Source of the DNA: Rhodobacter sp.
Lineage (GTDB): Bacteria; Pseudomonadota; Alphaproteobacteria; Rhodobacterales; Rhodobacteraceae
DNA length: 64,000 nt
NCBI GenBank assembly: GCA_027489175.1
Contig: JAIYAE010000031.1
Location: 1 to 64,000 of the forward strand
Direction of reading: 5' to 3'
Position 1 is the stretch's first letter. Every line of letters starts with the position of its first letter. The notes under the pieces are model-generated. The model had not been told where the DNA came from, ran no database searches, and saw only the letters and a program-made list of their open reading frames with translations. Of this stretch, positions 10,360-19,858 are shown piece after piece. Position numbers and translations under genes: made by a program.

Positions 10360-10722
10360 TCAGTAGCTCAGATCCGACGGAGGGGGCGAGACGAACACCC
10401 GGTCCACCCCCGCCGGGTCGGTGATCGTGACCTCCGCCATCGGCGGCACCGCCCCATCCGCCCCCAAAGCCTCGGTCAGGCCGGTGAACAACTGGCGCAG
10501 GATGTTGGGGTTGTCGACCACCCGAACGGCATAGCCATAGCCCGGCCCGCAAGGCTCCAGCCGCCCCGCGCCACCTGCTGCGGCCCAGTCGGCCCGGCAG
10601 ACCGTGCCATCCGTCAGCGTCAGCGTCAGCACTTCTGCCGACAACCGCGCCGCCTGCGGCTGGGGGTTGCTCTGCACCGTGGCGCAGCCCGCCAAAGCCA
10701 TCAGGATCAGAAGCTTCCGCAT
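10360..10722 (-). CDS. Small putative lipoprotein
   Basis: MRKLLILMALAGCATVQ lipobox-like signal; 120 aa. Confidence 0.6.
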   Translation of the reverse strand: MRKLLILMALAGCATVQSNPQPQAARLSAEVLTLTLTDGTVCRADWAAAGGAGRLEPCGPGYGYAVRVVDNPNILRQLFTGLTEALGADGAVPPMAEVTITDPAGVDRVFVSPPPSDLSY

Positions 10723-10731
10723 CGCAGTCTC

Positions 10732-12510
10732 CTACAAAGGCCAGATCAGCGGGATCAACAGCGCCGAGACCAGCATCACGATGATATTCAGCGGCAAGCC
10801 CACCTTGGTAAAGTCCGAGAACTTGTACCCCCCCGGCCCATAAACCATCATGTTGGTCTGGTATCCCACCGGCGTGGCAAAGGCGAGTGTGGCGGAGAAC
10901 ATCACCGCCACCACGAAGGGCCGCGGGTCATGTCCCAGCTTTTCCGCAAGCTCGATGGCGATGGGCGTATAGATCACCGCCACCGCGTTGTTCGACAGAA
11001 ACTCGGTCATGATCAGCCCGATGGCATAGACCGCAAGGATCAGCAGGAACGGCCCCAGCCCCTCCAACCACGGTGCCACGCCGCCCACGATCAGCTCCAC
11101 GGCGCCCGATTGCTCAAGCCCCTCGCCCACCGCCAGCATGGCGAAGATCATCGCCAGAAGCCGCCCGTCGACAAAGCTGAACGCCTCGTCGCTGTCGACA
11201 CAATGCGTGACCAGAACCAACGCCACCGCGATCAGCGCGAGCGGCAGGATCGGGGCCACATCCAGCGCCGACAGGATGACGATCAACCCTAGCGCCGCGA
11301 TGGCTATCGGCGCTTTCGGCCGCCGGAACGCCGCCACCTTGGGCCGGCTAATGTCGACCAGATCCATATCCGCCGCCAGCCGCTGGATATCCTCGATCGA
11401 CCCTTCCAGGAGGAGCGTATCGCCAACCCGCACGATCAGGTCATCCAGCTGACGCCCGATGTTCTGGTTCCGCCGATGCACCGCCAGCACATAGACGCCA
11501 TAGCGCCGCCGGATGCGCAGCTCGCCTAAGGACCGCCCTTCCATCCGGCAACCGGGGCCGATCAGCACCTCAACCGTCTCGGTCTTGACCGAAGACAGCT
11601 TGTCCACGAGGTGCAGGTCCGTCCGCCCCTGCAGGCCCAGCAATTCCGTCATCTCGGTGCGCAAAACCACCCGGTCGCCCGCCGCTAGCGTGACCGGCCC
11701 AAGGTCGCGCCGCAGGCTGGCATCGCCGCGCAGGACGTCGATCACCCGCACCCCGTCGCGCTTGAAGATGTCCACGCTCAGCACCGGCTGACCGATCAGC
11801 GGGCTGTCTTCCGGTATCGCGACCTCGGTGAAGAACTTCATCTTCCGCCGGTCGTTCAACAAGACCCCCATCGACTGGCGCACCGGCAACAGCCGGTTTC
11901 CGAACAGCGCCAGAAACGCGCCCCCCGCCAGCGTGACTGCAATCCCTAGCGGCGCAATCTCGAACAGGCTGAAATGCTCCAGCCCCTGCGCCACCGCCAC
12001 CCCATCGACCAAAAGGTTGGTCGAGGTGCCGATCAGGGTAATCATGCCCCCGAGAACCGTCATGTAGCTGAGCGGGATCAACAGCTTGGACGGCGCCGTC
12101 CCCATTTTCATCGCCAGCTGGATCACGACCGGGATCATCACCGCCACCAAAGGCGTGTTGTTCATGAAGGCCGAAGCAACCCCCACCCCCCCGAAGAGAA
12201 CCGCGATCGTCGTCTTCGGGCGGTTGCCGACATGGCGTTCGGCGGCCGAGATCACCATCTCGATCGCCCCGGTCCGCACCAGCCCACCCATGACCAGAAA
12301 CAAAAGCGCAATCGTCCAGGGCGCGGGGTTCGCCAGGACCGCCGTCGCTTCTTTGATCGGCAGGATGCCCAAGACCAGCATCACGGCCGCCCCGCCGATG
12401 GCCGTCACCTCGACCGGGGTCCGCTCCATGACGAAAAGGACGAACATGACGACAAGGATCGCCAAAGCGACAAAAGGCTGCGCATCGACAGGGATCGCCA
12501 GTCCGAACAT
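10732..12510 (-). CDS. SLC13-type permease with RCK/TrkA-C domains
   Basis: Multi-TM; NNTPLVAVMIPVV and LSNNAVAVIYTPIAIELA motifs; central TrkA-C-like region. Start moved to MFGLAIPVDAQPFVAL; the upstream part of the ORF overlaps the neighbouring CDS. Confidence 0.87.
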   Translation of the reverse strand: MFGLAIPVDAQPFVALAILVVMFVLFVMERTPVEVTAIGGAAVMLVLGILPIKEATAVLANPAPWTIALLFLVMGGLVRTGAIEMVISAAERHVGNRPKTTIAVLFGGVGVASAFMNNTPLVAVMIPVVIQLAMKMGTAPSKLLIPLSYMTVLGGMITLIGTSTNLLVDGVAVAQGLEHFSLFEIAPLGIAVTLAGGAFLALFGNRLLPVRQSMGVLLNDRRKMKFFTEVAIPEDSPLIGQPVLSVDIFKRDGVRVIDVLRGDASLRRDLGPVTLAAGDRVVLRTEMTELLGLQGRTDLHLVDKLSSVKTETVEVLIGPGCRMEGRSLGELRIRRRYGVYVLAVHRRNQNIGRQLDDLIVRVGDTLLLEGSIEDIQRLAADMDLVDISRPKVAAFRRPKAPIAIAALGLIVILSALDVAPILPLALIAVALVLVTHCVDSDEAFSFVDGRLLAMIFAMLAVGEGLEQSGAVELIVGGVAPWLEGLGPFLLILAVYAIGLIMTEFLSNNAVAVIYTPIAIELAEKLGHDPRPFVVAVMFSATLAFATPVGYQTNMMVYGPGGYKFSDFTKVGLPLNIIVMLVSALLIPLIWPL

Positions 12511-12523
12511 CCGCCCTCCGCTC

Positions 12524-13477
12524 TCAGGCCGTCTGCGCCTTGTCGCGCGGCTGCACCAATGCCACACCGGCCAGCATGACCACAAGCGCCAGCCAGACAA
12601 TGGGCTGGAACCGCTCGCCCAACAGCACCATCGCCCAAAGAACGCCCGACCCGGTCACCAGATAGGCGGTTTGTGACGCAAAGACCGACCCCGCCTTGGA
12701 CGCAAGCCACACATAGCTCGCATAAACCAACGCATGCACGGCGGATGACGCGACCAGCGCCCATTCCGCCCGCCCCATCGGGAACGGATCCACCCATTGC
12801 CCCGTGCCATAGGCAATCGGCGCAGCCATCACCGTGCCGACGACAGACACGCCGAACATCGCCTGCACCGCGTCCATCCCCGCCGTGCCGCCCCGGGCCA
12901 CATAATTCGCCTCAATGGCATAGAACAGCGGCCCGACCATCGCCACCATCAGCCAGCCAAGGCTCACCGCCCCCCCAGCGCCGGGTGAGGCGATCAGCGC
13001 CACGCCCACCAGCCCCAGCGCCAGCCCCGCCAGCCGCCCCACGGAAAACCGGTCAAGCCCCAGCGCCAGCGCCATCGGAAAGGCCAGGAACGGCACCGTC
13101 GAAATCAGGATCGACATGATCCCCGCCGGCAGATGCACGACCGAGGCATAGAAGGTCGCATTTGGGATCAGCGTCCCGATCACCGCGATCACCACGTAAA
13201 AGACCAGCGCAGGCCGGGTGAAGACCATCCCCCTGCCGCGCACCAGGGACACCGCCCCAAGGACCAGCGCGCCCACCAGAAGCTGCCAGAAGATCAAGCC
13301 GAACGGCTGATGCCCCGTCGCCGTCGCCATCTTGCCAAGGCTTTGGGTCGACCCCCAGCCCACCCCCAGCGTGACAAGGACAGCCACAAGGAACCACCGG
13401 CTGCCCGTCCAGTCGCGCGCCTCCCCCAAGGTCGGGGACGGGGCGGGAGAGGGCGCTGCCGCCACAGACTCGCTCAC
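12524..13477 (-). CDS. EamA/DMT-family transporter
   Basis: 317-aa multi-TM protein with duplicated EamA repeats. Confidence 0.87.
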   Translation of the reverse strand: MSESVAAAPSPAPSPTLGEARDWTGSRWFLVAVLVTLGVGWGSTQSLGKMATATGHQPFGLIFWQLLVGALVLGAVSLVRGRGMVFTRPALVFYVVIAVIGTLIPNATFYASVVHLPAGIMSILISTVPFLAFPMALALGLDRFSVGRLAGLALGLVGVALIASPGAGGAVSLGWLMVAMVGPLFYAIEANYVARGGTAGMDAVQAMFGVSVVGTVMAAPIAYGTGQWVDPFPMGRAEWALVASSAVHALVYASYVWLASKAGSVFASQTAYLVTGSGVLWAMVLLGERFQPIVWLALVVMLAGVALVQPRDKAQTA

Positions 13478-14286
13478 GGCAGCGCCTCTTCCAGCCGCCC
13501 GCCGACCCGCACCATCCGCACCCTCTTGGCCAGCCCGGTCTTGTCATCCGTCTCGACAAACACCCCCGATAGGGTCGCTTCACCCCCCGCGGGCTCAAAC
13601 CGGGCCTTGGCCATCCCGGTGATGAACCGCCGCAAAGGCTCCAGCTTCTCCATTCCGATGACGCTGTCATAATCGCCGCACATGCCCGCGTCGGTCTGGT
13701 ATGCCGTGCCCTTGGCCAGGATCATCGCATCGCCCGTCGGCACATGGGTGTGGGTGCCGACCACCAGGCTCGCCATTCCGTCGCACCAATGCCCCGTTGC
13801 CATCTTCTCGGATGTCGCCTCGGCATGGATGTCCACAATCGCCGCCTGCACCACGCCGCCCAGCGTGTTTGCCTTCAGGACAGACTCCAGCGCCGAGAAC
13901 GGGTCATCAAACGGCCGTTTCATGAACACCTGCCCCAATGCCTGCGTCACCAGCACGCGGCGTCCCTGCGTCGCCTCGAACACCCGGAACCCCTTGCCCG
14001 GCGCGACCTTAGAGAAATTCAGCGGCCGGATGATCCGCGGCTCCTGCTCGATAAAGCTCAGCATGTCCTTCTGGTCAAAGGCATGATCGCCCAGCGTCAG
14101 ACAATCCGCCCCCGCCGCCAGCAGTTCCTTCGCATGGTCACCGGTGATCCCCGCGCCCTGACTGGCGTTCTCGCCATTCACCACCACGAAATCGAGGCCC
14201 CATTGCGCCCGCAGCCCCGGCAACCTTTCGGTCACCGCCGTCCGGCCAGACCGGCCCATCACATCGCCCAGAAAAAGAAGTCTCAT
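13474..14286 (-). CDS. YmdB-like metallophosphoesterase (TIGR00282-type)
   Basis: MRLLFLGDVMGRSGRTAVTERLPGLRAQWGLDFVVVNGENASQGAGIT; VGTHTHVPTGDAMIL. Confidence 0.92.
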   Translation of the reverse strand: MRLLFLGDVMGRSGRTAVTERLPGLRAQWGLDFVVVNGENASQGAGITGDHAKELLAAGADCLTLGDHAFDQKDMLSFIEQEPRIIRPLNFSKVAPGKGFRVFEATQGRRVLVTQALGQVFMKRPFDDPFSALESVLKANTLGGVVQAAIVDIHAEATSEKMATGHWCDGMASLVVGTHTHVPTGDAMILAKGTAYQTDAGMCGDYDSVIGMEKLEPLRRFITGMAKARFEPAGGEATLSGVFVETDDKTGLAKRVRMVRVGGRLEEALP

Positions 14287-14356
14287 GGACCCGGATTAGG
14301 CGCGGGGCGCAGCCCCGGCAAGCGCATATCCCACTTAGGGCGCAAATTTTCGCCCC

Positions 14357-15022
14357 TTACCCCCGCCAAAGTGAACAGCGCAACCGCACCACCCAGCCCG
14401 GCGCATTCGTCACCCGTGACCCAAGGGACGGCCCGGTGGATGTGGCCAGCCGTTCCACCGCCGGGATCGATGTCCCCCTGACCGAAAACGGGATCACATC
14501 CCGCCCCGCAGCGGTGCTGGCCCCAAGGACCGCCGCCATCTCGCCCGGCGCGCTGATCTTGCGCCCGACGCCCGTGTTCAGCGACACCGCCCCACCCCGG
14601 CAGAACGTCGCCCCTGAGACCGCCACGGCGAATCGCACCGCCTCATCGGCTGAGGCCACGTCGCGCGCAATCCGCCCCGCCAACCCCGTGTCCATCCCCG
14701 AAATCGGCGTAATCGTGCCGCGTGGGCCTTTGGCATAGGGCGTCACATTCACCTCGAAGGGATAGTCGCGCCCTGTCCCACCGCTGGTGAAACTGTCCAA
14801 CCGCCCCCAAGTGTTGCCGATCGTCGCCGCCGCATACAAGGGATCGCCCGCCCCACCATCCGCCGCTACCAGCACCCCGAAGGTCGCAAGATACGTCTCG
14901 CGTTCCTCGACCGTCGCGGGCGCCGCAGTGCTCCGCGCCACCACCCCGCCGCTTTGTCCGCGCTGCTCGCATCCCGCCAGAAGCCCCGCCACCAGCACCA
15001 GTCCGATCCACCGCATCTGCAT
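14357..15022 (-). CDS. Hypothetical lipoprotein
   Basis: MQMRWIGLVLVAGLLAGCEQRGQ lipoprotein signal; 221 aa, no recognised domain. Confidence 0.6.
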   Translation of the reverse strand: MQMRWIGLVLVAGLLAGCEQRGQSGGVVARSTAAPATVEERETYLATFGVLVAADGGAGDPLYAAATIGNTWGRLDSFTSGGTGRDYPFEVNVTPYAKGPRGTITPISGMDTGLAGRIARDVASADEAVRFAVAVSGATFCRGGAVSLNTGVGRKISAPGEMAAVLGASTAAGRDVIPFSVRGTSIPAVERLATSTGPSLGSRVTNAPGWVVRLRCSLWRG

Positions 15023-15334
15023 TCCCCTGAACCCACTTTCCTGACCCGAAACGTCCCCGTCACCAAATCCGGATCAACCTCTGCTTTCAACACCCATGCG
15101 CAACCAGACCCACCCCGCACTTGTCCCCCTCTCGCATATCCCGTCTGCCGTCTCTTCGCCTCCCTCGCCCCTTCCCCCCATTCCTCCCTTTCACATTGCA
15201 CAAATATCCCACGGGGGTGCGGGGGTGTGAAACCCCCGCGCGCGGCCAGCCCCCAGCGCAGCCCGCGCTGTCTTTCTCCGGCGCAAACAGCAATCCCCGT
15301 TCCCCCCGCGCCCTACGCGCCCTATCTTGCCCAC

Positions 15335-17728
15335 ATGACCACGCTTCCCCCCGCCCTTTCCGACTGGTTCGCCGCCAAAGGCTGGACCCTCCACCCCCAT
15401 CAGATGGACATGCTCCAGCGGGCCGCTGACCCCGCCACCCTCCTCATCGCGCCGACCGGGGGCGGCAAGACCCTGGCCGGGTTCCTCCCCACCCTGGCCG
15501 AGCTTGGCCCCACCCCGCCCCCCGGCCTTCACACCCTCTACGTCTCGCCCCTCAAGGCCCTGACCGCCGACATCCGCCGCAACCTGCGCACCCCCATCGA
15601 AGGGGCGGGCCTCGCCATCAGGGTCGAGGATCGCACCGGCGACACCACCTATACCCAGCGCCGCCGCCAGCGCGCCGACCCGCCGCATATCCTTCTGACC
15701 ACGCCCGAAAGCCTCGCCCTCCTCCTCAGCTACGAAGATGCACCTAGAATTTTCCAAGGGTTGCAACGGGTTATCATCGACGAAATCCACGCCCTCGCCG
15801 AATCGAAACGCGGCGACCAGCTGGTTTTGCAAATCGCCCGGCTGCAATCCCTGAACCCGACCCTCCGCCGCATCGGATTGTCGGCCACCGTGGAAAACCC
15901 GCCCGCCCTCGCCCGCTTCCTCGCCCCGGACACGGCGATCCTGCAGGCCGACCCCGGCCCCGACCCCGACATTTCCATGCTCGACACCGACGACGCCCCC
16001 CCATGGAGCGGCGGCGGCGGGCGCTACGCCATCCCCGCGATCCTGAATGAGATCACCCGCCACCGGACCACCCTCATCTTCCACAACACCCGCGCGCAGG
16101 CCGAGCTTTTCTTCCACGACCTCTGGCTGCAGAACTCTGACAGCCTGCCGATCGGCATCCACCACGGCTCTCTCGCCCGCGAACAGCGCGACCGTGTCGA
16201 GGCAGCGATGGCCGCCGGTGCGCTCTGCGCCGTGGTTTGCACCGGATCACTCGATCTTGGCATCGATTGGGGCGATGTCGACCTCGTGATCCAGGTCGGC
16301 GCGCCGAAGAACGTGAAACGCCTCGTCCAGCGCATCGGCCGCGCCAACCACCGCTACAACGCGCCGTCGAAGGCCCTTCTTGTCCCCGCCAACCGGTTCG
16401 AGGTGGTCGAATGCCAGGCCGCGCTGGATGCCGTCCGCGCCCATACCCTCGACGGCGAACCCCGGGGACCGGGACCAAGAGACGTCCTTTGCCAGCACAT
16501 CCTCGCCACGGCCTGCGCCGGGCCTTTCGACGCGGGCCAGCTTTACCGCGAAATCATCACTGCCGGCCCCTATGCCCTTCTGACCCAAGCAGAATTTGAC
16601 GCCTGCCTCGATTTCGTCGCCACCGGCGGCTATGCGCTGAAAGCCTATGACCGCTGGCAACGCCTGAAGCAGACCCACGGCAAATGGCACCTGCGCGACC
16701 CCCGCGCCGCCGCCCTGATCCGGCAAAACCTCGGCACGATCCTTGATGTCGACACCCTCAAGGTCCGCCTCAAGAACCAGTTCGGCGGCACCCCCTTGGG
16801 TGAGGTTGAGGAAGATTTCGCCGCATCCCTCACCCCCGGCGACACCTTCCTGATCGGCGGCCAGATTGTCCGCTACGAAGGCCTGCGCGAACTTACGGTC
16901 GAGGTGTCCCGCGCCCCCGGCCGCGACCCCAAGGTTGCCGTCTTCAACGGCACCAAATTCGCCACCTCCACCCTGCTGGCCGACCGGATTCTGCAGATTT
17001 TCCAGGCGGATGCCTGGCCCGATCTGCCGGCTCACACCGCCCACTGGCTTTCCCTCCAGCGTGAGGTGTCCCGCCTGCCCGATCCCCATTCCCTGCTGCT
17101 GGAAAGCTTTCCCCATGATGGCCGGGAACATCTGGTGATCTACGGTTTTGCCGGCCGCAACGCCCAGCAAACCCTCGGCCTTCTCGTCACAAAGCAGATG
17201 GAATCCCAAGGGCTCGCCCCCTTGGGCTTTGTCGCCACCGACTATGCCACCCTGATCTGGGGCCTTGATCCCGTCACCGACCCCGTCCCGCTCTTTGACC
17301 CCGAAACCCTGCGCCAGGGGCTGGAGGTCTGGCTTTCCGGCAACGCCGTGATGAAGCGCACCTTCCGCGCAACCGCCATCATTTCGGGCCTGATCGAGCG
17401 CAGCCACCAGGGCCGCCGCAAAACTGGCCGCCAGGCCACCTTCTCCTCCGACATCCTCTATGACACGCTGCGGAAATACGACCCCGACCACCTCCTCCTG
17501 CAGATCACCCGCGAAGAGGCGATGCGTGGCCTGATCGATTTTTCCCGCATCGAGAACCTCCTCCAGCGGGTCGGCGACAAGATCACCCTGATCCGCCGCC
17601 CCCGCGTCACCCCGCTTGCCGCCCCCCTCTTCTTTGAACCCGGCCGCATCCCGGTCCACGGGTCCGGCCGCGACCGCCTTGCCTCGGCCGAGGCACAGGC
17701 GCTGATGCAAGCCGCAGGCCTGGCCTAA
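15335..17728 (+). CDS. Ligase-associated-type DEXH box helicase (Lhr-like)
   Basis: MTTLPPALSDWFAAKGWTLHPHQMDMLQRAA; Walker A APTGGGKTLAGFLP; motif II IIDEIHAL; full helicase C domain. The longer ORF start at 14954 is an out-of-gene extension. Confidence 0.93.
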   Translation: MTTLPPALSDWFAAKGWTLHPHQMDMLQRAADPATLLIAPTGGGKTLAGFLPTLAELGPTPPPGLHTLYVSPLKALTADIRRNLRTPIEGAGLAIRVEDRTGDTTYTQRRRQRADPPHILLTTPESLALLLSYEDAPRIFQGLQRVIIDEIHALAESKRGDQLVLQIARLQSLNPTLRRIGLSATVENPPALARFLAPDTAILQADPGPDPDISMLDTDDAPPWSGGGGRYAIPAILNEITRHRTTLIFHNTRAQAELFFHDLWLQNSDSLPIGIHHGSLAREQRDRVEAAMAAGALCAVVCTGSLDLGIDWGDVDLVIQVGAPKNVKRLVQRIGRANHRYNAPSKALLVPANRFEVVECQAALDAVRAHTLDGEPRGPGPRDVLCQHILATACAGPFDAGQLYREIITAGPYALLTQAEFDACLDFVATGGYALKAYDRWQRLKQTHGKWHLRDPRAAALIRQNLGTILDVDTLKVRLKNQFGGTPLGEVEEDFAASLTPGDTFLIGGQIVRYEGLRELTVEVSRAPGRDPKVAVFNGTKFATSTLLADRILQIFQADAWPDLPAHTAHWLSLQREVSRLPDPHSLLLESFPHDGREHLVIYGFAGRNAQQTLGLLVTKQMESQGLAPLGFVATDYATLIWGLDPVTDPVPLFDPETLRQGLEVWLSGNAVMKRTFRATAIISGLIERSHQGRRKTGRQATFSSDILYDTLRKYDPDHLLLQITREEAMRGLIDFSRIENLLQRVGDKITLIRRPRVTPLAAPLFFEPGRIPVHGSGRDRLASAEAQALMQAAGLA

Positions 17729-17887
17729 ACCTTGGCCTAAGGCCTTGCACTTTCTACAAATGCTCTCGCCGAAGGCCGCCTGAGGCAAGCGGCGCAGTCC
17801 GCGCAGCCGAGGCAAAAGCCTTGTGCGAAGCACGCAATTTCATAGCCGCCCCTTGCCGCAAGCCCGTCGGCGGGGCATGGAAGGCCA

Positions 17888-18535
17888 ATGCATCACACGC
17901 TGTTCTTCCATGGCGAAAGCCTTCACCTCCGCCCGACCGGCGCGCTCCATTGGCCGGCACGAAACCTGCTGGTCGTCTCTGACCTGCATCTGGGCAAGTC
18001 CGAACGCCTCGCCCGGCGCGGCGGGTCACTCCTGCCGCCTTATGAGACGCAGGCCACCCTGGAAAAGCTCGACCGGGACCTCGACACCACCCGCGCCAGC
18101 AGCGTCATTTGCCTTGGCGACAGCTTTGATGACACCGCCTCGGCCGACGGCATCGACGATCACAGCCGCCTCTGGCTGGCCCGCCTGATGGCCGGCCGCG
18201 ACTGGACCTGGATCGCCGGCAACCATGACCCCGGCCCGATCGAAATCGGCGGCACCCACCGGGACGAGGTGGCCTTGGGCCCCTTCACCTTCCGCCATAT
18301 CGCGGACCCGCGGGAAACGGCCGAGGTTTCAGGCCACTACCACCCCAAGGCGCGGCTTGCGGGGCAATCAAGGCCCTGCTTCCTGGCGGATGCAAAGCGC
18401 CTGATCCTGCCCGCCTACGGCGTCTACACCGGCGGGTTGCGCAGCCATGAGCCGGTGTTGACCACGCTCATGGCGAAGGACGCGCTTGCCATCCTGACCG
18501 GGCCCCGCGCCCTGGCGATCCCGATGCCGCGCTGA
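17888..18535 (+). CDS. pdeM: PdeM-type endonuclease/metallophosphoesterase
   Basis: LLVVSDLHLGKSERLARRGGSLLPPYETQATLEKL; CLGDSFDD; AGNHDPGP; SGHYHPKA; directly follows the DEXH helicase. Confidence 0.9.
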   Translation: MHHTLFFHGESLHLRPTGALHWPARNLLVVSDLHLGKSERLARRGGSLLPPYETQATLEKLDRDLDTTRASSVICLGDSFDDTASADGIDDHSRLWLARLMAGRDWTWIAGNHDPGPIEIGGTHRDEVALGPFTFRHIADPRETAEVSGHYHPKARLAGQSRPCFLADAKRLILPAYGVYTGGLRSHEPVLTTLMAKDALAILTGPRALAIPMPR

Positions 18536-18537
18536 GC

Positions 18538-18566
18538 GCCAAAAATTTTCGCCGAAAATTTTTGGC
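18538..18566. terminator. Probable bidirectional terminator between convergent pdeM and folD
   Basis: GCCAAAAATTTTC-gcc-GAAAATTTTTGGC, 13-bp perfect stem. Confidence 0.7.
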
Positions 18567-18586
18567 CCCCGCCTGACCAAACCCCC

Positions 18587-19477
18587 TCAGGCCGTCAGCC
18601 CCTCGGGTTCCGCCAGCCCGTTCGCCCGGCAGCAGGCGGTCAGCGTGTTCGCCAAAAGGCAGGCAATCGTCATCGGACCCACGCCCCCGGGCACCGGCGT
18701 GATCGCCCCCGCCACGGCGGCCGCACTGTCATAGTGGACATCGCCCACCAGCTTGGTCTTGCCGTCCCGCTCGATCCGGTTGATGCCGACGTCGATCACC
18801 GTCGCACCCGGCTTCACCATATCCCCGGTCACCATCTCCGGCCGCCCGACCGCCGCCACAAGGATGTCCGCCCCCCGGCAAACCGCCGCCAGGTCCTTGG
18901 TCCGGCTGTGCGCAATCGTCACCGTGCAACTCTCGCCCAGCAAAAGCTGCGCCATCGGCTTGCCGACAATGTTGCTGCGTCCCACCACAACCGCGTTCAG
19001 ACCGGACAAAGACCCGTGATGATCCCTCAGCATCATCAGGCAGCCAAGCGGGGTGCAGGGCACCATGCTCTTCTGCCCGGTGCCCAAGAGGCCAACGTTC
19101 GAAATGTGGAATCCATCCACATCCTTCGCCGGGTCGATCCGGTTGATGACTAGCTCAGAGTTCAGATGAGAAGGCAGCGGCAACTGCACAAGAATCCCAT
19201 GCACTTTCGGGTCCGCGTTCAGCCGGTCAATCAGCGCAAGCAGTTCTGCCTCGCCGGTGTCGGCGGGCAGCCGATGTTCGAAAGAGGACATTCCGACCTC
19301 GACGGTCGAGGCGTGCTTGTTCTTCACATAGACCTGGCTTGCCGGGTCCTCGCCCACCAGGACCACGGCCAGGCCCGGCTGGATGCCGTTCTCTTCCTTC
19401 AATCGCGCCACATGCAGGGCCACCTGCCCCCGCACCCGGGCCGCAAAGGCCTTGCCGTCGATCACCGTGGCCGTCAT
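18587..19477 (-). CDS. folD: Bifunctional methylene-THF dehydrogenase/methenyl-THF cyclohydrolase
   Basis: [61 protein letters not shown]. Confidence 0.97.
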   Translation of the reverse strand: MTATVIDGKAFAARVRGQVALHVARLKEENGIQPGLAVVLVGEDPASQVYVKNKHASTVEVGMSSFEHRLPADTGEAELLALIDRLNADPKVHGILVQLPLPSHLNSELVINRIDPAKDVDGFHISNVGLLGTGQKSMVPCTPLGCLMMLRDHHGSLSGLNAVVVGRSNIVGKPMAQLLLGESCTVTIAHSRTKDLAAVCRGADILVAAVGRPEMVTGDMVKPGATVIDVGINRIERDGKTKLVGDVHYDSAAAVAGAITPVPGGVGPMTIACLLANTLTACCRANGLAEPEGLTA

Positions 19478-19481
19478 CCGC

Positions 19482-19793
19482 TTATCCTTTTCTCAAACTG
19501 TCCGGTCCAAGCTTGCTTTCCTCGCGTGCGATGGACCAGTCGATCAGCCGCCGCCACAGCTTTTCCACCAGCTCGGGCGGCAGCCCGTAGGTGTCTGCGT
19601 GGCGCCGGACATTCCCCACCACCTGCTCCACCCGCGCATCGATCCGGGCCGGCAGGTCGACCGTCGCCTTGATCTCGGCCGCGCGGTCGATATAGCCCGC
19701 CCGTTCCGCGAACAGCCGGACGAGCTCTTCGTCCAGCCGGTCAATCTCGGCCCGGATCTGGGCCATGGAGGTGCAGTCAGCAGGCTTCGGCAT
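19482..19793 (-). CDS. Chorismate mutase (AroQ type)
   Basis: [34 protein letters not shown]...[35 protein letters not shown]. Confidence 0.88.
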   Translation of the reverse strand: MPKPADCTSMAQIRAEIDRLDEELVRLFAERAGYIDRAAEIKATVDLPARIDARVEQVVGNVRRHADTYGLPPELVEKLWRRLIDWSIAREESKLGPDSLRKG

Positions 19794-19858
19794 CAAAACT
19801 CTCCCTTTCAGGCTGCCCCGGAGATAAGGGGGCAGCCCGGAAAGGGCAATGCGACCCG

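Noticed and set aside
14954-15334. N-terminal 127 aa of the 924-aa helicase ORF
   Set aside because: Covers the intergenic repeat region; helicase homology starts at MTTLPPALSDWFAAKGW.
16247-17833. 528-aa minus-strand ORF opposite the DEXH helicase
   Set aside because: Antisense shadow of a well-supported helicase.
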